From NCBI RefSeq assembly GCF_036226505.1, contig NZ_CP108484.1:8403501-8467500 (forward strand): a stretch of DNA of 64,000 bases, given 5' to 3'. The position numbers and the translations under genes are program-made. Shown here piece after piece: positions 35,933 through 44,134 of the stretch. Within the stretch, counting starts at the first letter, position 1; each line of letters begins with the position of its first letter. Under the pieces are notes generated by a model, which did not search any database, was not told the DNA's origin, and worked only from the letters and a program-made list of their open reading frames with translations. This DNA is from Kitasatospora sp. NBC_01246. GTDB taxonomy: Bacteria; Actinomycetota; Actinomycetes; Streptomycetales; Streptomycetaceae.

Positions 35933-36230
35933 GTGGGACCTTCCTCAGGGCGGCACGTCACGAGGAAGGCTCCGTGGCGCGGAGGCGCCGGCGGAGACCG
36001 CAAGGGAACGGGCCGAAAGAGTGACGGGCGGAGCGTGGACGGTGGAACCGTGCGGCACGTCACCTACGGTCGGCGCTCACCGCGAAGGGGCGGGAGCGAA
36101 GAACCTCGAACCGTGAGCTGTCACGGCAGGGCGCCGATCCGGACGCGGCGCTGGGCGTCTCGCGTGGGGATGGCCGCCGGTGGCGGAGCCAGGGGCCTGA
36201 ACGGCCGGGGATGCGCGTGTGGCGCAATGC

Positions 36231-36275
36231 CGAGGGGCCCGCACCGGGCATCAAATACGCGGTGCGGGCCCCTCG
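36231..36275 (-). terminator. Terminator of the cold-shock gene
   Basis: 16-bp perfect arms CGAGGGGCCCGCACCG / CGGTGCGGGCCCCTCG with a 13-base loop, 27 bases past the cold-shock stop codon. Confidence 0.85.
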
Positions 36276-36301
36276 CTACCAGGCGGGTGCCGTGGCAGAA
36301 A

Positions 36302-36505
36302 CTACAGCGGACGAATGTTCTCGGCCTGCGGGCCCTTCTGGCCCTGCGTGACGTCGAACTCGACCTTCTGGCCCTCGAGCAGCTCGCGGAAGCCGTTGGC
36401 GTTGATGTTCGAGTAGTGGGCGAAGACGTCGGGGCCGCCACCCTCCTGCTCGATGAAGCCGAAGCCCTTTTCCGCGTTGAACCACTTCACAGTGCCATTA
36501 GCCAT
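36302..36505 (-). CDS. Cold-shock-domain protein (CspA type)
   Basis: 67 residues from ATG 36505 with GAAGGAG upstream. Complete cold-shock domain with RNP1 (NAEKGFGFIEQE, K-G-F-G-F-I) and RNP2 (DVFAHYSNI, V-F-A-H-Y), then VEFDVTQGQKGPQAENIRPL. It should bind single-stranded RNA/DNA and melt RNA structures. Its leader is long for the region and contains a hairpin beside the ribosome site and, further up, a terminator-like hairpin with a T tract, pointing to leader-based control. Confidence 0.96.
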   Translation of the reverse strand: MANGTVKWFNAEKGFGFIEQEGGGPDVFAHYSNINANGFRELLEGQKVEFDVTQGQKGPQAENIRPL

Positions 36506-36532
36506 AAAGAAATCTCCTTCAAGGGGCTGTCC

Positions 36533-36555
36533 GAAGCACGCACCGTGCGTGCTTC
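36533..36555 (-). promoter_or_regulatory. Leader hairpin just upstream of the cold-shock ribosome site
   Basis: GAAGCACGCA-CGG-TGCGTGCTTC: 10-bp stem, 3-base loop, ending ~14 bases before the GAAGGAG site. It could influence translation start or mRNA stability with temperature. Confidence 0.6.
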
Positions 36556-36594
36556 GAGTCGCCGCGATGAGCACCCACCCGGGGAAGAGCCGGG

Positions 36595-36631
36595 AAACAA
36601 AAAATGCGCCTGCGATACATCAGCAGGCGCA
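36595..36631 (-). terminator. Terminator-like hairpin with T tract in the cold-shock leader
   Basis: Leftwards: TGCGCCTGC (36631-36623), loop TGATGTATC, GCAGGCGCA (36613-36605), then TTTTTTGTTT. This is a classic intrinsic terminator, rare in streptomycetes, located 100 bases before the cold-shock start on the same strand. A TAGAGT -10-like element lies further upstream near 36675. It may be an attenuator, or it may end a short upstream transcript. Confidence 0.6.
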
Positions 36632-37336
36632 CACAAAGTTCATGGGAACCACTACTGCAACTAAGAGCCACTCTAGCAGGCCACGGCCTCTCGTGGTGGA
36701 TTTCTTCACCTCCGGTTGTGCGGCAGCCCTCCTCGGGGCCCGCCGGACCCGAGCCGACCCGATCACCAGCGCCCCTCTATGGAAGGCCAGTTGACAGAGA
36801 ATCCGCACCCCCGTCGGCACCGGTGTCTCCCCGGGAGAATGTGTCCCGCCACCGGGGGCACCCTGGCTCCTCCGGCAGTGCCGTAAACGTGACGTACCAC
36901 GCCCACCTTGCAATCCAAGGCGCCGGGCGGCGTACACGGCATTCCGTCCCCCGAAATCGAATGAGCCGGAAAAGCCTCGTGCCCGCGCTTTCCGGCGCGC
37001 ACCGCTGAACGCGGACCCCTCCGGTGCGCTCGCCACCGGAGGGGCGGCTGGTCGACGCCGCACGGCGTCCACGGCGTCCACGGCTTCGACTGCGACGAGC
37101 CGACGGAGGAATTCCTGCGGGGCCGTTGAGCGGGCGGGGGCGTGACCGGGCATCGGGGGGCTGAGGTCGCCGGGGCCTCTCCCGGCGCGTTGCACCGTGC
37201 CGATCGGCACGGTGCAACGCGCCGGGAGAGGCCCCGTTCATGCCGATCGGCACATGTGCGGGAGGGGGTGGGGAGGCGAGGGTTAGGGGCATCAGGACGG
37301 CGGCCGACGGGGCCGCCTGGAGGAGGGAAGCCCACC
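36632..37336. other. Gene-poor region with a 66-bp perfect palindrome
   Basis: No gene supported. A frame ending HGFDCDEPTEEFLRGR, stop at ~37130, may be the tail of a lost gene. The palindrome at 37171-37236 follows; its central word TGCCGATCGGCAC recurs at 37241-37253. Confidence 0.45.
37171..37236. repeat. 66-bp perfect palindrome without spacer
   Basis: Every base from 37171 to 37203 pairs with its mirror in 37204-37236; the centre is GCCGATCGGC. As RNA it would make a ~31-bp hairpin, as DNA a cruciform. It lies ~40 bases past a possible lost gene end and 100 bases before a secreted-protein gene. Terminator or recombination product are both possible. Confidence 0.9.
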
Positions 37337-38011
37337 ATGTTCCGTATTCGCAGCCGTGCCCGCGTCAGCGCCCGTGTCGTCCGGGGTGCCGCTGCTGCCG
37401 GGCTGGCCCTTGCCGGGCTCGCGGGGATCGCTCCGGCGTCGGCCACCGGTACCGCCGGCCCCGCTGCGGGCCCGTCCGTGCCGCAGGACGGGCGGCCCGG
37501 TCGTCCTGCGAGCGTCATTGGTACGGCCCGTATCTGGTACGCGATCACTCCGGACGACGAGATCCGGTTCACCCTCGACGCCTGGGCGGAGCCGTACACC
37601 CGCCCCTTGCCGGGTACCCAGGCGTCCGAGGGGCTGCCCACCGACGCCCGGGGCACCATCCGCTACTCGCACCGGAAGGCCGCCACCGGGGAGGTCTACA
37701 GCGCCGAGGCGGAGGTGGACTGCCTGAGCACCGGCGGCCCGGTCGCCACGCTGACGGCTGTCGTCACCAGGTCGGACGTGGGCAACACCGGCGAGCGGAT
37801 AGGCCTGAGCGTCTACCAGGGCACCGGGCACGGCGACGGTCGGCTCGGGTTCTCCTGGGGCGTGGCGAACATGGACATGGGGGCCGACGGGAAGCCGTAC
37901 CAGCCGGTGGTCGGCACCTGTATGGCGCCGGCGCCGTTCGCCCCGGTCCTGCGGGGTGGCTTCACCGTCCACCACACCGAGTTGGAGGCACCGAAGACGG
38001 CCGGACGGTAG
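37337..38011 (+). CDS. Secreted hypothetical protein
   Basis: 224 residues from ATG 37337 with GGAGGAGGGAAG upstream. Sec signal peptide: RIRSRARVSARVVRGAAAAG, LALAGLAGIAPASA-T. The mature part is beta-rich: IGTARIWYAITPDDEIRFTL, GTIRYSHRKAATGEVYSAEA, DCLSTGGPVATLTAVVT, LGFSWGVANMDMGAD. It resembles small exported streptomycete proteins annotated as repetin-like; function unknown. Two Cys residues (mature part) could form a disulfide. Confidence 0.8.
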   Translation: MFRIRSRARVSARVVRGAAAAGLALAGLAGIAPASATGTAGPAAGPSVPQDGRPGRPASVIGTARIWYAITPDDEIRFTLDAWAEPYTRPLPGTQASEGLPTDARGTIRYSHRKAATGEVYSAEAEVDCLSTGGPVATLTAVVTRSDVGNTGERIGLSVYQGTGHGDGRLGFSWGVANMDMGADGKPYQPVVGTCMAPAPFAPVLRGGFTVHHTELEAPKTAGR

Positions 38012-38346
38012 CCGGGCGGCCCGCCCGGGAGATGGTCAGGCGGACCAGACGAGGAGCCCGTGCCGGTAGCGGGCGGGGGCGGTGATCGGGGCACGGGATC
38101 CAGGCCGAGCGTCCCAGACAGGGCGTAGCGGGCGCCGCGTGTCCCGTGATCGAGTGCGTCGGCGGGAGACGCGCCAGGGCCACCGTGACCTCGCGGGCGG
38201 TAGGGGTGCCGAGCGGCGCCTCGGGTGGGCAAGGAGGCCTGCTCGGGCGAGACGGCGCCGCGGCCCCTTCGACGTCCGGGGCGCGGCTCACCTGGACGGG
38301 TGCGCTGGGCTGGCCACGGCGTGTGACTCGGCAGCAGCCTGCGGTT
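38012..38346. other. Intergenic region
   Basis: No gene supported; overlapping frames show poor codon use. Holds the upstream region of the gene at 38347. Confidence 0.4.
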
Positions 38347-38844
38347 ATGGAGTACGCAACGGCACAGCGAACCGATTCCCCCGGCCGCCCAGACGGCGGG
38401 GAGCCCGGGAAGGGGCGGCGGCGAGCGGCCCTACGGGTCGACGAAGGCCTCCTGGTCCTGGCGGCGGCCGTCCTCGACCACGGGGTGGCGCTCTTCGATC
38501 GGCGGTCCGGCGATGCGGCCGCGGAGGTGGCGCGTCGTCTGCGGTCCGCAGTCGGCCGGCCGTCGCAGACGCCGGACCGCCAGCACCTGGCCGTGGCTGT
38601 CGAGAACGCGCTGCGCGACCGGTCCGGCAGGGCGCGGTGTGTCGTGGAGGCGGCGACGGTGGAGGATGCGGTCGCGTATCTGCGGCGTGTGGAATCAGCG
38701 CTGGCGGGCGAGGCGCTCGGTCGGGCCTGCCGACGTCTGTGGGAGGCCCTGTACCTGTGCATTCCCTTGACGACGATCCTCTCCCGGCCCGCGTGGCCGC
38801 CCGCCGCGGGCTTCTCGCTGGCTGACGCGCCTCCGCTCGGGTGA
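38347..38844 (+). CDS. Hypothetical protein
   Basis: 165 residues from ATG 38347; codon bias supports the frame from here, not further upstream. Central helical part: RVDEGLLVLAAAVLDHGVAL, AAEVARRLRSAVGRP, HLAVAVENALRDRSG, AYLRRVESALAGEALGRACR. The C-terminus is more hydrophobic (LWEALYLCIPLTTILSRPAW). No family recognised; weak ribosome site. Confidence 0.6.
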   Translation: MEYATAQRTDSPGRPDGGEPGKGRRRAALRVDEGLLVLAAAVLDHGVALFDRRSGDAAAEVARRLRSAVGRPSQTPDRQHLAVAVENALRDRSGRARCVVEAATVEDAVAYLRRVESALAGEALGRACRRLWEALYLCIPLTTILSRPAWPPAAGFSLADAPPLG

Positions 38845-39085
38845 GACACGCCCGCCGGCCCGAGCACGGTCCGGGCACGGCGGGAAGCGCTCCACGGGCA
38901 GAGGGTGAGCGGCCGGTCCGTCCCCCCGGCCGAGGGGGAAGACAGCCCTCGCCGACGCGGAGATCGAGGACCGCTCCCCAGAGGAGAAGCTCGTCAAGCA
39001 GCTGGAGAGGGCGCACAACGGCCATCCGCGGATGACTCTTCCCCGACTGCGCCACGCCTGCACTCCCGAACTGTGTCCGTGCTGA

Positions 39086-39625
39086 TCAGTCGGGTCGCAG
39101 CAGGTCGTGGAGGAGCTGCAGGGCGGCGAGGACTGCGTCGTTCTGGATGTCGTTGCGGTGCCCGGAGCGCGGCTCGGGCTGGGTGGCGATCGTGGCGTGC
39201 GGGGCGGCGACGGCCACGAAGACCGTGCCCACCGGTTGGCCGTCCTGCGGGGCGGGGCCGGCGACGCCGGTGGTGGCCAGGCCGTAGGTGGCCTGGGTGA
39301 GGGCGCGCACGCCCTGGGCCATCTGGGCGGCCACCTCGGGGTGGACGGCTCCGACCTCGCCGACCAGGGCGGCATCGACGTGCAGCAGCCCGGTCTTGAG
39401 GTCGGTGGCGTAGGCGACGACTCCGCCGAGGAACGTCGCGCCGGAGCCGGGCGCGTCCGACAGCGCCACGGCGAGGCGGCCGCCGGTGAGGGATTCGGCC
39501 GCCGCGACGCTGTGGCCGGCGGCGGCCAGCGCGGAGGTGATCTGCCGGACCAGGACGCCGGCCGGGTCGAGCCCGCGGGAGCCGTCCTGGCCGCCGTGTC
39601 CAGTGCGGCCTGTGTCGGGGGGCAT
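39086..39625 (-). CDS. CinA C-terminal-domain protein (NMN-amidase type)
   Basis: 179 residues. Core: VRQITSALAAAGHSVAAAES, LTGGRLAVALSDAPGSGATF, GGVVAYATDLKTGLLHVD, YGLATTGVAGPAPQDGQPVG, TVFVAVAAP. This is the stand-alone CinA-C/PncC fold, which deamidates nicotinamide mononucleotide in pyridine-nucleotide salvage; the AES-TGG and TGVAGP motifs are present. It may feed the same cofactor pool as nadC at 52.8 kb. Monocistronic, next to a decarboxylase relic. Confidence 0.9.
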   Translation of the reverse strand: MPPDTGRTGHGGQDGSRGLDPAGVLVRQITSALAAAGHSVAAAESLTGGRLAVALSDAPGSGATFLGGVVAYATDLKTGLLHVDAALVGEVGAVHPEVAAQMAQGVRALTQATYGLATTGVAGPAPQDGQPVGTVFVAVAAPHATIATQPEPRSGHRNDIQNDAVLAALQLLHDLLRPD

Positions 39626-39645
39626 GGGGGTCTCTCAGGCAAGGA

Positions 39646-39894
39646 TCAGGTCTCGACCACGACGCGCAGGGACGCGAGTTCGGGGTCGGCGCTGTCGGGG
39701 ACGAGCATGCCCGCGTCGACGCCGCTGCGCAGGTAGTCGGTCACGTCGTCGTTGAGGCGTTCGCCCGGGAGGGCGGCGGGGATGCCCGGCGGGTAGGGGG
39801 GTGAGCATCTCGGCGGTGATTCGGCCGGACGCCTTCTCGATGGGCACCTGTATGCCGCGAGGGCTTCGAGTACCGGTGCCTGGGACTGGTCCAT
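39646..39894 (-). pseudogene. C-terminal relic of an Orn/Lys/Arg decarboxylase
   Basis: MDQSQAPVLEALAAY, then in another frame GIQVPIEKASGRITAEMLTP, then back in the first frame YPPGIPAALPGERLNDDVTD, YLRSGVDAGMLVPDSADPEL. This is the C-terminal domain of PLP-dependent basic amino acid decarboxylases, disturbed by two compensating indels, one at a G7 run near 39800. The catalytic PLP domain is absent upstream. Confidence 0.82.
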
Positions 39895-40343
39895 GCCGCG
39901 CGTCTTCCCACCGGTCGGGGCAGGAAACGGGGCGGTGCCGGCTCGGAGCCGCCCCGCCCCGAGGCTGCTCTGAGCTGCCGGGGCTGACGCGGCCGCGCCC
40001 GACGTGCCGACCTGGGTGCCGGGTCGCGAAGGGATCGGGGTTCAGCCGGTGGGCTGGGGTGGCAGGGGGGTGAGCGGGCCGGGTGGCCGACGGTGTTGGC
40101 GCCCGGCACGGTGACCGCGGTCGGCCGGTACGAGGTGGTGGGGGAGTGGGTGGGGCCGGCGCGTCTGCCGCGCTGGGTGGCGCCGGAGCCGGCGCAGGTC
40201 CACGGGACGGACGCGGGCCGGGCGGCGTCCGCACCCGGGTGCCGGAGGCGCGCGCACCCTCCGCTCCCCCCACCGGGCGACGGAGCTGGTCCGGATGCCA
40301 CCGTGGGGGTGCGACGGACCGTTCCTGCGGCCAGGTTGAGGAG
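39895..40343. other. Intergenic region
   Basis: No supported gene. The missing bulk of the decarboxylase is not found here, so it was deleted rather than just mutated. Confidence 0.4.
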
Positions 40344-40676
40344 ATGGACATCGTCACCGTGCTGGAGCCGGACACCCCGACCAACATTCGGCTCCTGGAA
40401 GCGGACTTCGCCCCGGCCGATCCGCAGGGCCCGGTGCGCCGCGCACACGCCGCCCCGGCGGAGGCCTCGGGCGTCTGCGGCCCCCTCACCCTGTGCGGCC
40501 TGGACACCGGCGAGATGACCCTCGCCCCGCACCGACCCACCGACCCCGACCAGCCCTGGCGCCAGGCGCGCTGGAACACCTGCTACACGTGCCGGACAGC
40601 CGAGCAGAACGCAGGGCCGGCCGCTCAGGACCGCCGGGACGACGGCTCCCGTCCGGCGGGAACGACGGCCGGCTGA
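40344..40676 (+). CDS. Small Cys-containing hypothetical protein
   Basis: 110 residues from ATG 40344 (GGTTGAGGAG directly before). DIVTVLEPDTPTNIRLLEAD, then EASGVCGPLTLCGLDTGEMT, LAPHRPTDPDQPWRQARWNT, CYTCRTAEQ. The four Cys (C-x5-C and C-x2-C) with a His could form a zinc site. The C-terminal half resembles the peptide relic at 24810-24935, indicating a small lineage-specific family. No function known. Confidence 0.65.
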   Translation: MDIVTVLEPDTPTNIRLLEADFAPADPQGPVRRAHAAPAEASGVCGPLTLCGLDTGEMTLAPHRPTDPDQPWRQARWNTCYTCRTAEQNAGPAAQDRRDDGSRPAGTTAG

Positions 40677-40749
40677 CGGGGCCGCACGCACGGCGGCGGG
40701 GCGCCCGCTTCACGCGTGCGCCCCGCCGAGCCTGATCTGCGGATGTGAC

Positions 40750-40920
40750 CTACCAGCGGTACCAGCGGTGGCGCCGGCCCGAGGAGTGCGTGCCACGGGC
40801 CACGAAACCCACCAGCCACAGCACGAGTACGGCAATCGCCACCCACCAGAGAATCTTGAGTGCGAACCCGGCGCCGAAGAGCAGCAGGGCCAGCAGCAGA
40901 ACGAGAAGAAGGGGAACCAT
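40750..40920 (-). CDS. Small hydrophobic membrane protein
   Basis: 56 residues from ATG 40920 with GCGGAGG 5 bases upstream. MVPLLLVLLLALLLFGAGFA and ILWWVAIAVLVLWLVGFVA are two membrane helices; the tail THSSGRRHRWYRW is basic/aromatic. It is the same type as the peptide at 25531 (two helices plus RRHYY-like end), a family common near streptomycete stress genes. Confidence 0.85.
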   Translation of the reverse strand: MVPLLLVLLLALLLFGAGFALKILWWVAIAVLVLWLVGFVARGTHSSGRRHRWYRW

Positions 40921-41010
40921 CGGAACCTCCGCAGTCGGTGTCGAGCAACCGGTTGCCCCGGGGGCGCACGCATATTCGCCCGAATCCTTCCGGCAACCCG
41001 GGGTAGAGGG

Positions 41011-41089
41011 GCCCGTTTGGCGCAGGGGCCCCCACCGCTTCGGCGCATCCCGGGCCCGGCGGGCTGCCGCGGTGCCCGTTTGGCGCAGG
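41011..41089. repeat. 16-bp direct repeat upstream of a small gene
   Basis: GCCCGTTTGGCGCAGG at 41011-41026 and 41074-41089, 63 bases apart, both within the region between the divergent genes at 40920 and 41130. Likely paired regulatory sites. Confidence 0.6.
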
Positions 41090-41129
41090 ACCGCCCGGGC
41101 AGGCGCGCGGTACCGGAAGAGGAGGAGCC

Positions 41130-41369
41130 ATGGACGACATTCCCCAGGGCGGCTCCGGCGGAGTGCCCGGTCACCACCACGACGACCCCGGCCACCCCGG
41201 GACTCCCGACAGCCCCGCGACCCCGGACGGTCCGTCGGACGGCCGCGGCCGGGAGGCGAAGACCGTCCGCGCCGGACAGCCGGTCGCCGAACAGCGGACC
41301 GACCGGATGGCCGATCGGCAGGAGAGCGGCGGTCGGGAGCAGTCCACGAGCGACCGACCCGACGAGTGA
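41130..41369 (+). CDS. Small disordered hydrophilic protein
   Basis: 79 residues with GAAGAGGAGGAGCC before ATG 41130. Gly/Pro/His/Asp-rich start (GGVPGHHHDDPGHPGTPDSP), then a charged end (KTVRAGQPVAEQRTDRMADR). Entirely low complexity; likely an intrinsically disordered stress-type protein. Excellent ribosome site supports expression. Confidence 0.7.
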   Translation: MDDIPQGGSGGVPGHHHDDPGHPGTPDSPATPDGPSDGRGREAKTVRAGQPVAEQRTDRMADRQESGGREQSTSDRPDE

Positions 41370-41427
41370 ATGCACCCCTGGCAAGGGGAACGGTGAAGGC
41401 TGTCAGCCGGCGCACGGCCAGCGGGAC

Positions 41428-41598
41428 ATGAGGACCGAAGAGGTACCCGATCGCGTGAGCAAGGACCCGACCGACGTCATCGTCAGGGTCACCACCAGCG
41501 GACTGTGCGGATCCGACCTGCACCCGTACGAGGTGCTCAGGCCATTTTCCGGCGACCGGGCCGCCCGGCGCTTCGGCGGGCCCGAACCGGGCCACTGA
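41428..41598 (+). pseudogene. N-terminal fragment of a zinc alcohol dehydrogenase
   Basis: MRTEEVPDRVSKDPTDVIVR then VTTSGLCGSDLHPYEVL matches the start of formaldehyde-dehydrogenase-like MDR enzymes (catalytic-zinc Cys in GLCGSD). The match stops after ~35 codons and unrelated sequence follows to the stop. Confidence 0.8.
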
Positions 41599-41661
41599 CC
41601 CGGCCGGTCGGCCCGGCCGCCGTGCCGCGCGCGCCCCGGAGGGGCCCGGCACGATGGAGGG

Positions 41662-42135
41662 GTGCAGACCTTCCTGCCCTACCCGGACTTCGCTGAGTCC
41701 GCCGCGGTGCTGGACCCGAGGCGGCTCGGCAAGCAACGGGTGGAGGCCCTCCAGGTGCTTCGCGGGCTGACCGTCCCCGGGTACGGCTGGCGCCACCATC
41801 CGGCCGTAGGGATGTGGGCCGGCTACGAGGAGGCGCTCGTCCGGTACGGACTGGAGATGTGCCGGGCCTGGACCGCCGAGGGGCGCCGGGACACCTGCGC
41901 GGACAGCCTCCGGGACGGCCTGCCGGAGCGCGCCGGGGCGCCCGCCGTGCGCTCCCAGGCGGAGCTGGCGGGTGCGGGAGAACTCCCTCCGTGGCTGGGA
42001 GCCGCGGAGTTCCACGCCAGCCACCGGTCCGCGCTGCTCCGCAAGGACCCGGCCTTCTACCGGTCCCGTTTCCCGGACGAACCGGACGACCTGTCCTACG
42101 TGTGGCCCGCATCCGACCGAGCGCGCCGGGTATGA
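41662..42135 (+). CDS. MSMEG_6728-family protein (pyrimidine-dimer-glycosylase-like)
   Basis: 157 residues from GTG 41662 behind GATGGAGGG. MQTFLPYPDFAESAAVLDPR, RLGKQRVEALQVLRGLT, YGWRHHPAVGMWAGYEEALV and FHASHRSALLRKDPAFYRSR are the fixed features of this actinobacterial family, which is structurally related to phage T4-type pyrimidine-dimer DNA glycosylases (conserved LDxxRLGKQRxE). A DNA-repair role is inferred, not proven. Monocistronic. Confidence 0.88.
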   Translation: MQTFLPYPDFAESAAVLDPRRLGKQRVEALQVLRGLTVPGYGWRHHPAVGMWAGYEEALVRYGLEMCRAWTAEGRRDTCADSLRDGLPERAGAPAVRSQAELAGAGELPPWLGAAEFHASHRSALLRKDPAFYRSRFPDEPDDLSYVWPASDRARRV

Positions 42136-42310
42136 GGCGGGGCCACGGCCCGTCGCGCGGCGGCCGGCCGGGCGTTTCGCGCCGAGACATGGCCGCGTCG
42201 GCGTCGCGTCACGAGCTGGTGCCGTCCGTTCGGGGTGGTTCTCGGTCGCGTCGCCTGGGCCGCGAGTGCTGCGTTTTCGAGCACCGCGCCGACCGGCCTG
42301 GCTGTGCGGA

Positions 42311-42871
42311 TCAGCTGGTTGCCGTCAGGGCTGCGCGCGCGGTGGTGAGGATCTGCTCGGAGAGCGGGGAGCCCTTGGTGGCGCGGGCCAGGACGAGTGC
42401 GCCGACCATCGTGCAGAGCTGGGCGATGCCGTCCTGGTCCTCGGTGGCGAGCCACTCGGCGAAGTCGCTCACTCCTTCGGTGTAGGCGCGGTGGGCGTCG
42501 CGGGCGCCGGGTTCGCGCGCCATGTCGGCGGCCAGTGCGGCGGTGGGGCAGCCCTCTGCCACGTCGTCGCGGTGCTCCGTGGAGAGGTAGATGTCGACGA
42601 GGGCTCGCCGGGCGGCCTCACGTTGCCCGGCGTGCTGCTCGAGTCCGGCATCGCGGCGCCGGGTGATCGCCTCGAACGCGTGGGTGGTGGCTTCGTCGAT
42701 GAGGGCCTCCTTGGAGGCGAACTGCTTGTAGAAGGCGCCATGGGTCAATCCGGCCGCCTTCATGAGGTCGGCGACGCTGACGTGCGTGCCCTGCTCGCGG
42801 AAGAGCCGTGAGGCGGTCTCCACGACCCGCTTGCGGTTCTCCTGCGCCTGCGCCTGCGATACGCGGCCCAT
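42311..42871 (-). CDS. TetR-family repressor
   Basis: 186 residues from ATG 42871 with GGAGG upstream. The N-terminal HTH is clear: RKRVVETASRLFREQGTHVS, VADLMKAAGLTHGAFYKQF, ASKEALIDEATTHAFEAI. The ligand domain has EGCPTAALAADMAREP and AQLCTMVGALVLARATKG. It is divergent from an SDR gene with a TTAGATT-N8-AATCTAA palindrome between them, the normal arrangement for self-repression and control of the partner; the inducer is probably an SDR substrate. Confidence 0.92.
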   Translation of the reverse strand: MGRVSQAQAQENRKRVVETASRLFREQGTHVSVADLMKAAGLTHGAFYKQFASKEALIDEATTHAFEAITRRRDAGLEQHAGQREAARRALVDIYLSTEHRDDVAEGCPTAALAADMAREPGARDAHRAYTEGVSDFAEWLATEDQDGIAQLCTMVGALVLARATKGSPLSEQILTTARAALTATS

Positions 42872-42918
42872 CGGGCACCTCCATTGGATGTCGACTGGCA
42901 TCTATCCTAGTCCGCAGG

Positions 42919-42940
42919 TTAGATTGGATGCGTAATCTAA
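42919..42940. promoter_or_regulatory. Probable TetR operator
   Basis: TTAGATT (42919-42925) and AATCTAA (42934-42940) form a perfect inverted repeat with 8 bases between, an AT-rich island in the divergent TetR/SDR promoter region. Confidence 0.7.
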
Positions 42941-42987
42941 TTGGGGGTGGCCCGAACGGTCGGGCCGCCGCGACGCTGGGAGCGCAC

Positions 42988-43674
42988 ATGGAACTGAAGG
43001 ACGCGGTTGCCGTGGTCACCGGAGCCAATCGGGGGCTGGGCCGCCATCTGGCCGCGCAGCTCGTGGAGCGCGGAGCGAAGGTGTACGCGGCGGCCCGCCG
43101 CCCCGAGACGGTGGACCTGCCGGGTGTCATCCCGCTGCGGCTGGACGTGACGGACGAGGAGTCGATCCGGGCCGCTGCCCGCGTCGCGTCCGACGCGACG
43201 CTGCTGGTGAACAACGCGGGCATCTCCACCGCCACGCCGCTGATCGCGGGCGGCCTGGACGCGGTGCGTCTGGAGATGGAGACGAACTACTTCGGCCCGC
43301 TCGCGGTGACACGGGCTTTCGCCCCGGTCATCGAGGCCAACGGCGGCGGCGCCGTGCTCAACGTCCTGTCCGTGCTGTCGTGGCTGCATCCGGCGGCCCT
43401 GGGGTCCTACGCGGCGGCGAAGGCCGCGGCATGGGCACTGACCGGCGCGGCACGGGAGGAACTGGCCCCGCACGGCATCACCGTCTCCGCGCTGCACGTC
43501 GGATACATGGACACCGACATGGCCGCAGGGATTCCCGCCGACCAGAAGGCCGACCCCGCCGACGTCGCCGCCCAGGCCCTGCACGGCATCGAGACGGGCC
43601 TGCCCGAGATCCTCGCCGACGAGAGCACCCGGTACGTCAAGCAGGGCCTGGCCGCCTCGCCGAACGCGGCGTGA
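42988..43674 (+). CDS. Short-chain dehydrogenase/reductase
   Basis: 228 residues from ATG 42988. Classical SDR motifs: VVTGANRGLGRHLA (cofactor, TGxxxGxG), NNAG near 75, the catalytic Ser in NVLSVLSWL, YAAAK (Tyr/Lys), and HVGYMDTDMA after it. NAD(P)-dependent oxidation/reduction of an alcohol or carbonyl; substrate unknown. Controlled, by position, by the divergent TetR gene. Confidence 0.92.
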   Translation: MELKDAVAVVTGANRGLGRHLAAQLVERGAKVYAAARRPETVDLPGVIPLRLDVTDEESIRAAARVASDATLLVNNAGISTATPLIAGGLDAVRLEMETNYFGPLAVTRAFAPVIEANGGGAVLNVLSVLSWLHPAALGSYAAAKAAAWALTGAAREELAPHGITVSALHVGYMDTDMAAGIPADQKADPADVAAQALHGIETGLPEILADESTRYVKQGLAASPNAA

Positions 43675-44134
43675 AGCGCAGCCGCCGGACCCTCCCTTCC
43701 TCCCCGGTGACCTGCTGACACGCCTGCCGCCACCGCGCTTCGAGAAGCGGATCGTGCCGGCTGCCTCCTTCATCGCGGCCCTGTCGCCGGGCCGTCGGGC
43801 AGGTCTGCCGCGCCTCCACGCTGCGGGCGCCTTCCACGCCCGGAGCCCGGGGTACCCCCTGTCCAGGGTTCCGGCCGCTGTCGGGCGGAGCCGTCCGCTG
43901 GCAGGACGGCGGGTGCTTCGACGAAGCCGTCCGGGCCTGGCTGCCAGCTGGTGAAGGGAGCCGGCCCGCCCCGGCTCCGCCGTGACCGCCGACCGTGGGC
44001 CGCCGTCACCGAACAGGTAGCGGCCTTCCTTTCGGCGGCGCCACCGGGCTCCTGGTCCGTTCGGCCAACCCGGCCGCTCAGCGGGGCTCAGGGGAAGTCA
44101 AGCGACGTCGCACATCACCGCACGCCCAGGCGGC
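43675..44134. other. Gap between convergent SDR and SnoaL-like genes
   Basis: No supported gene; frames lack codon bias. Confidence 0.4.
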
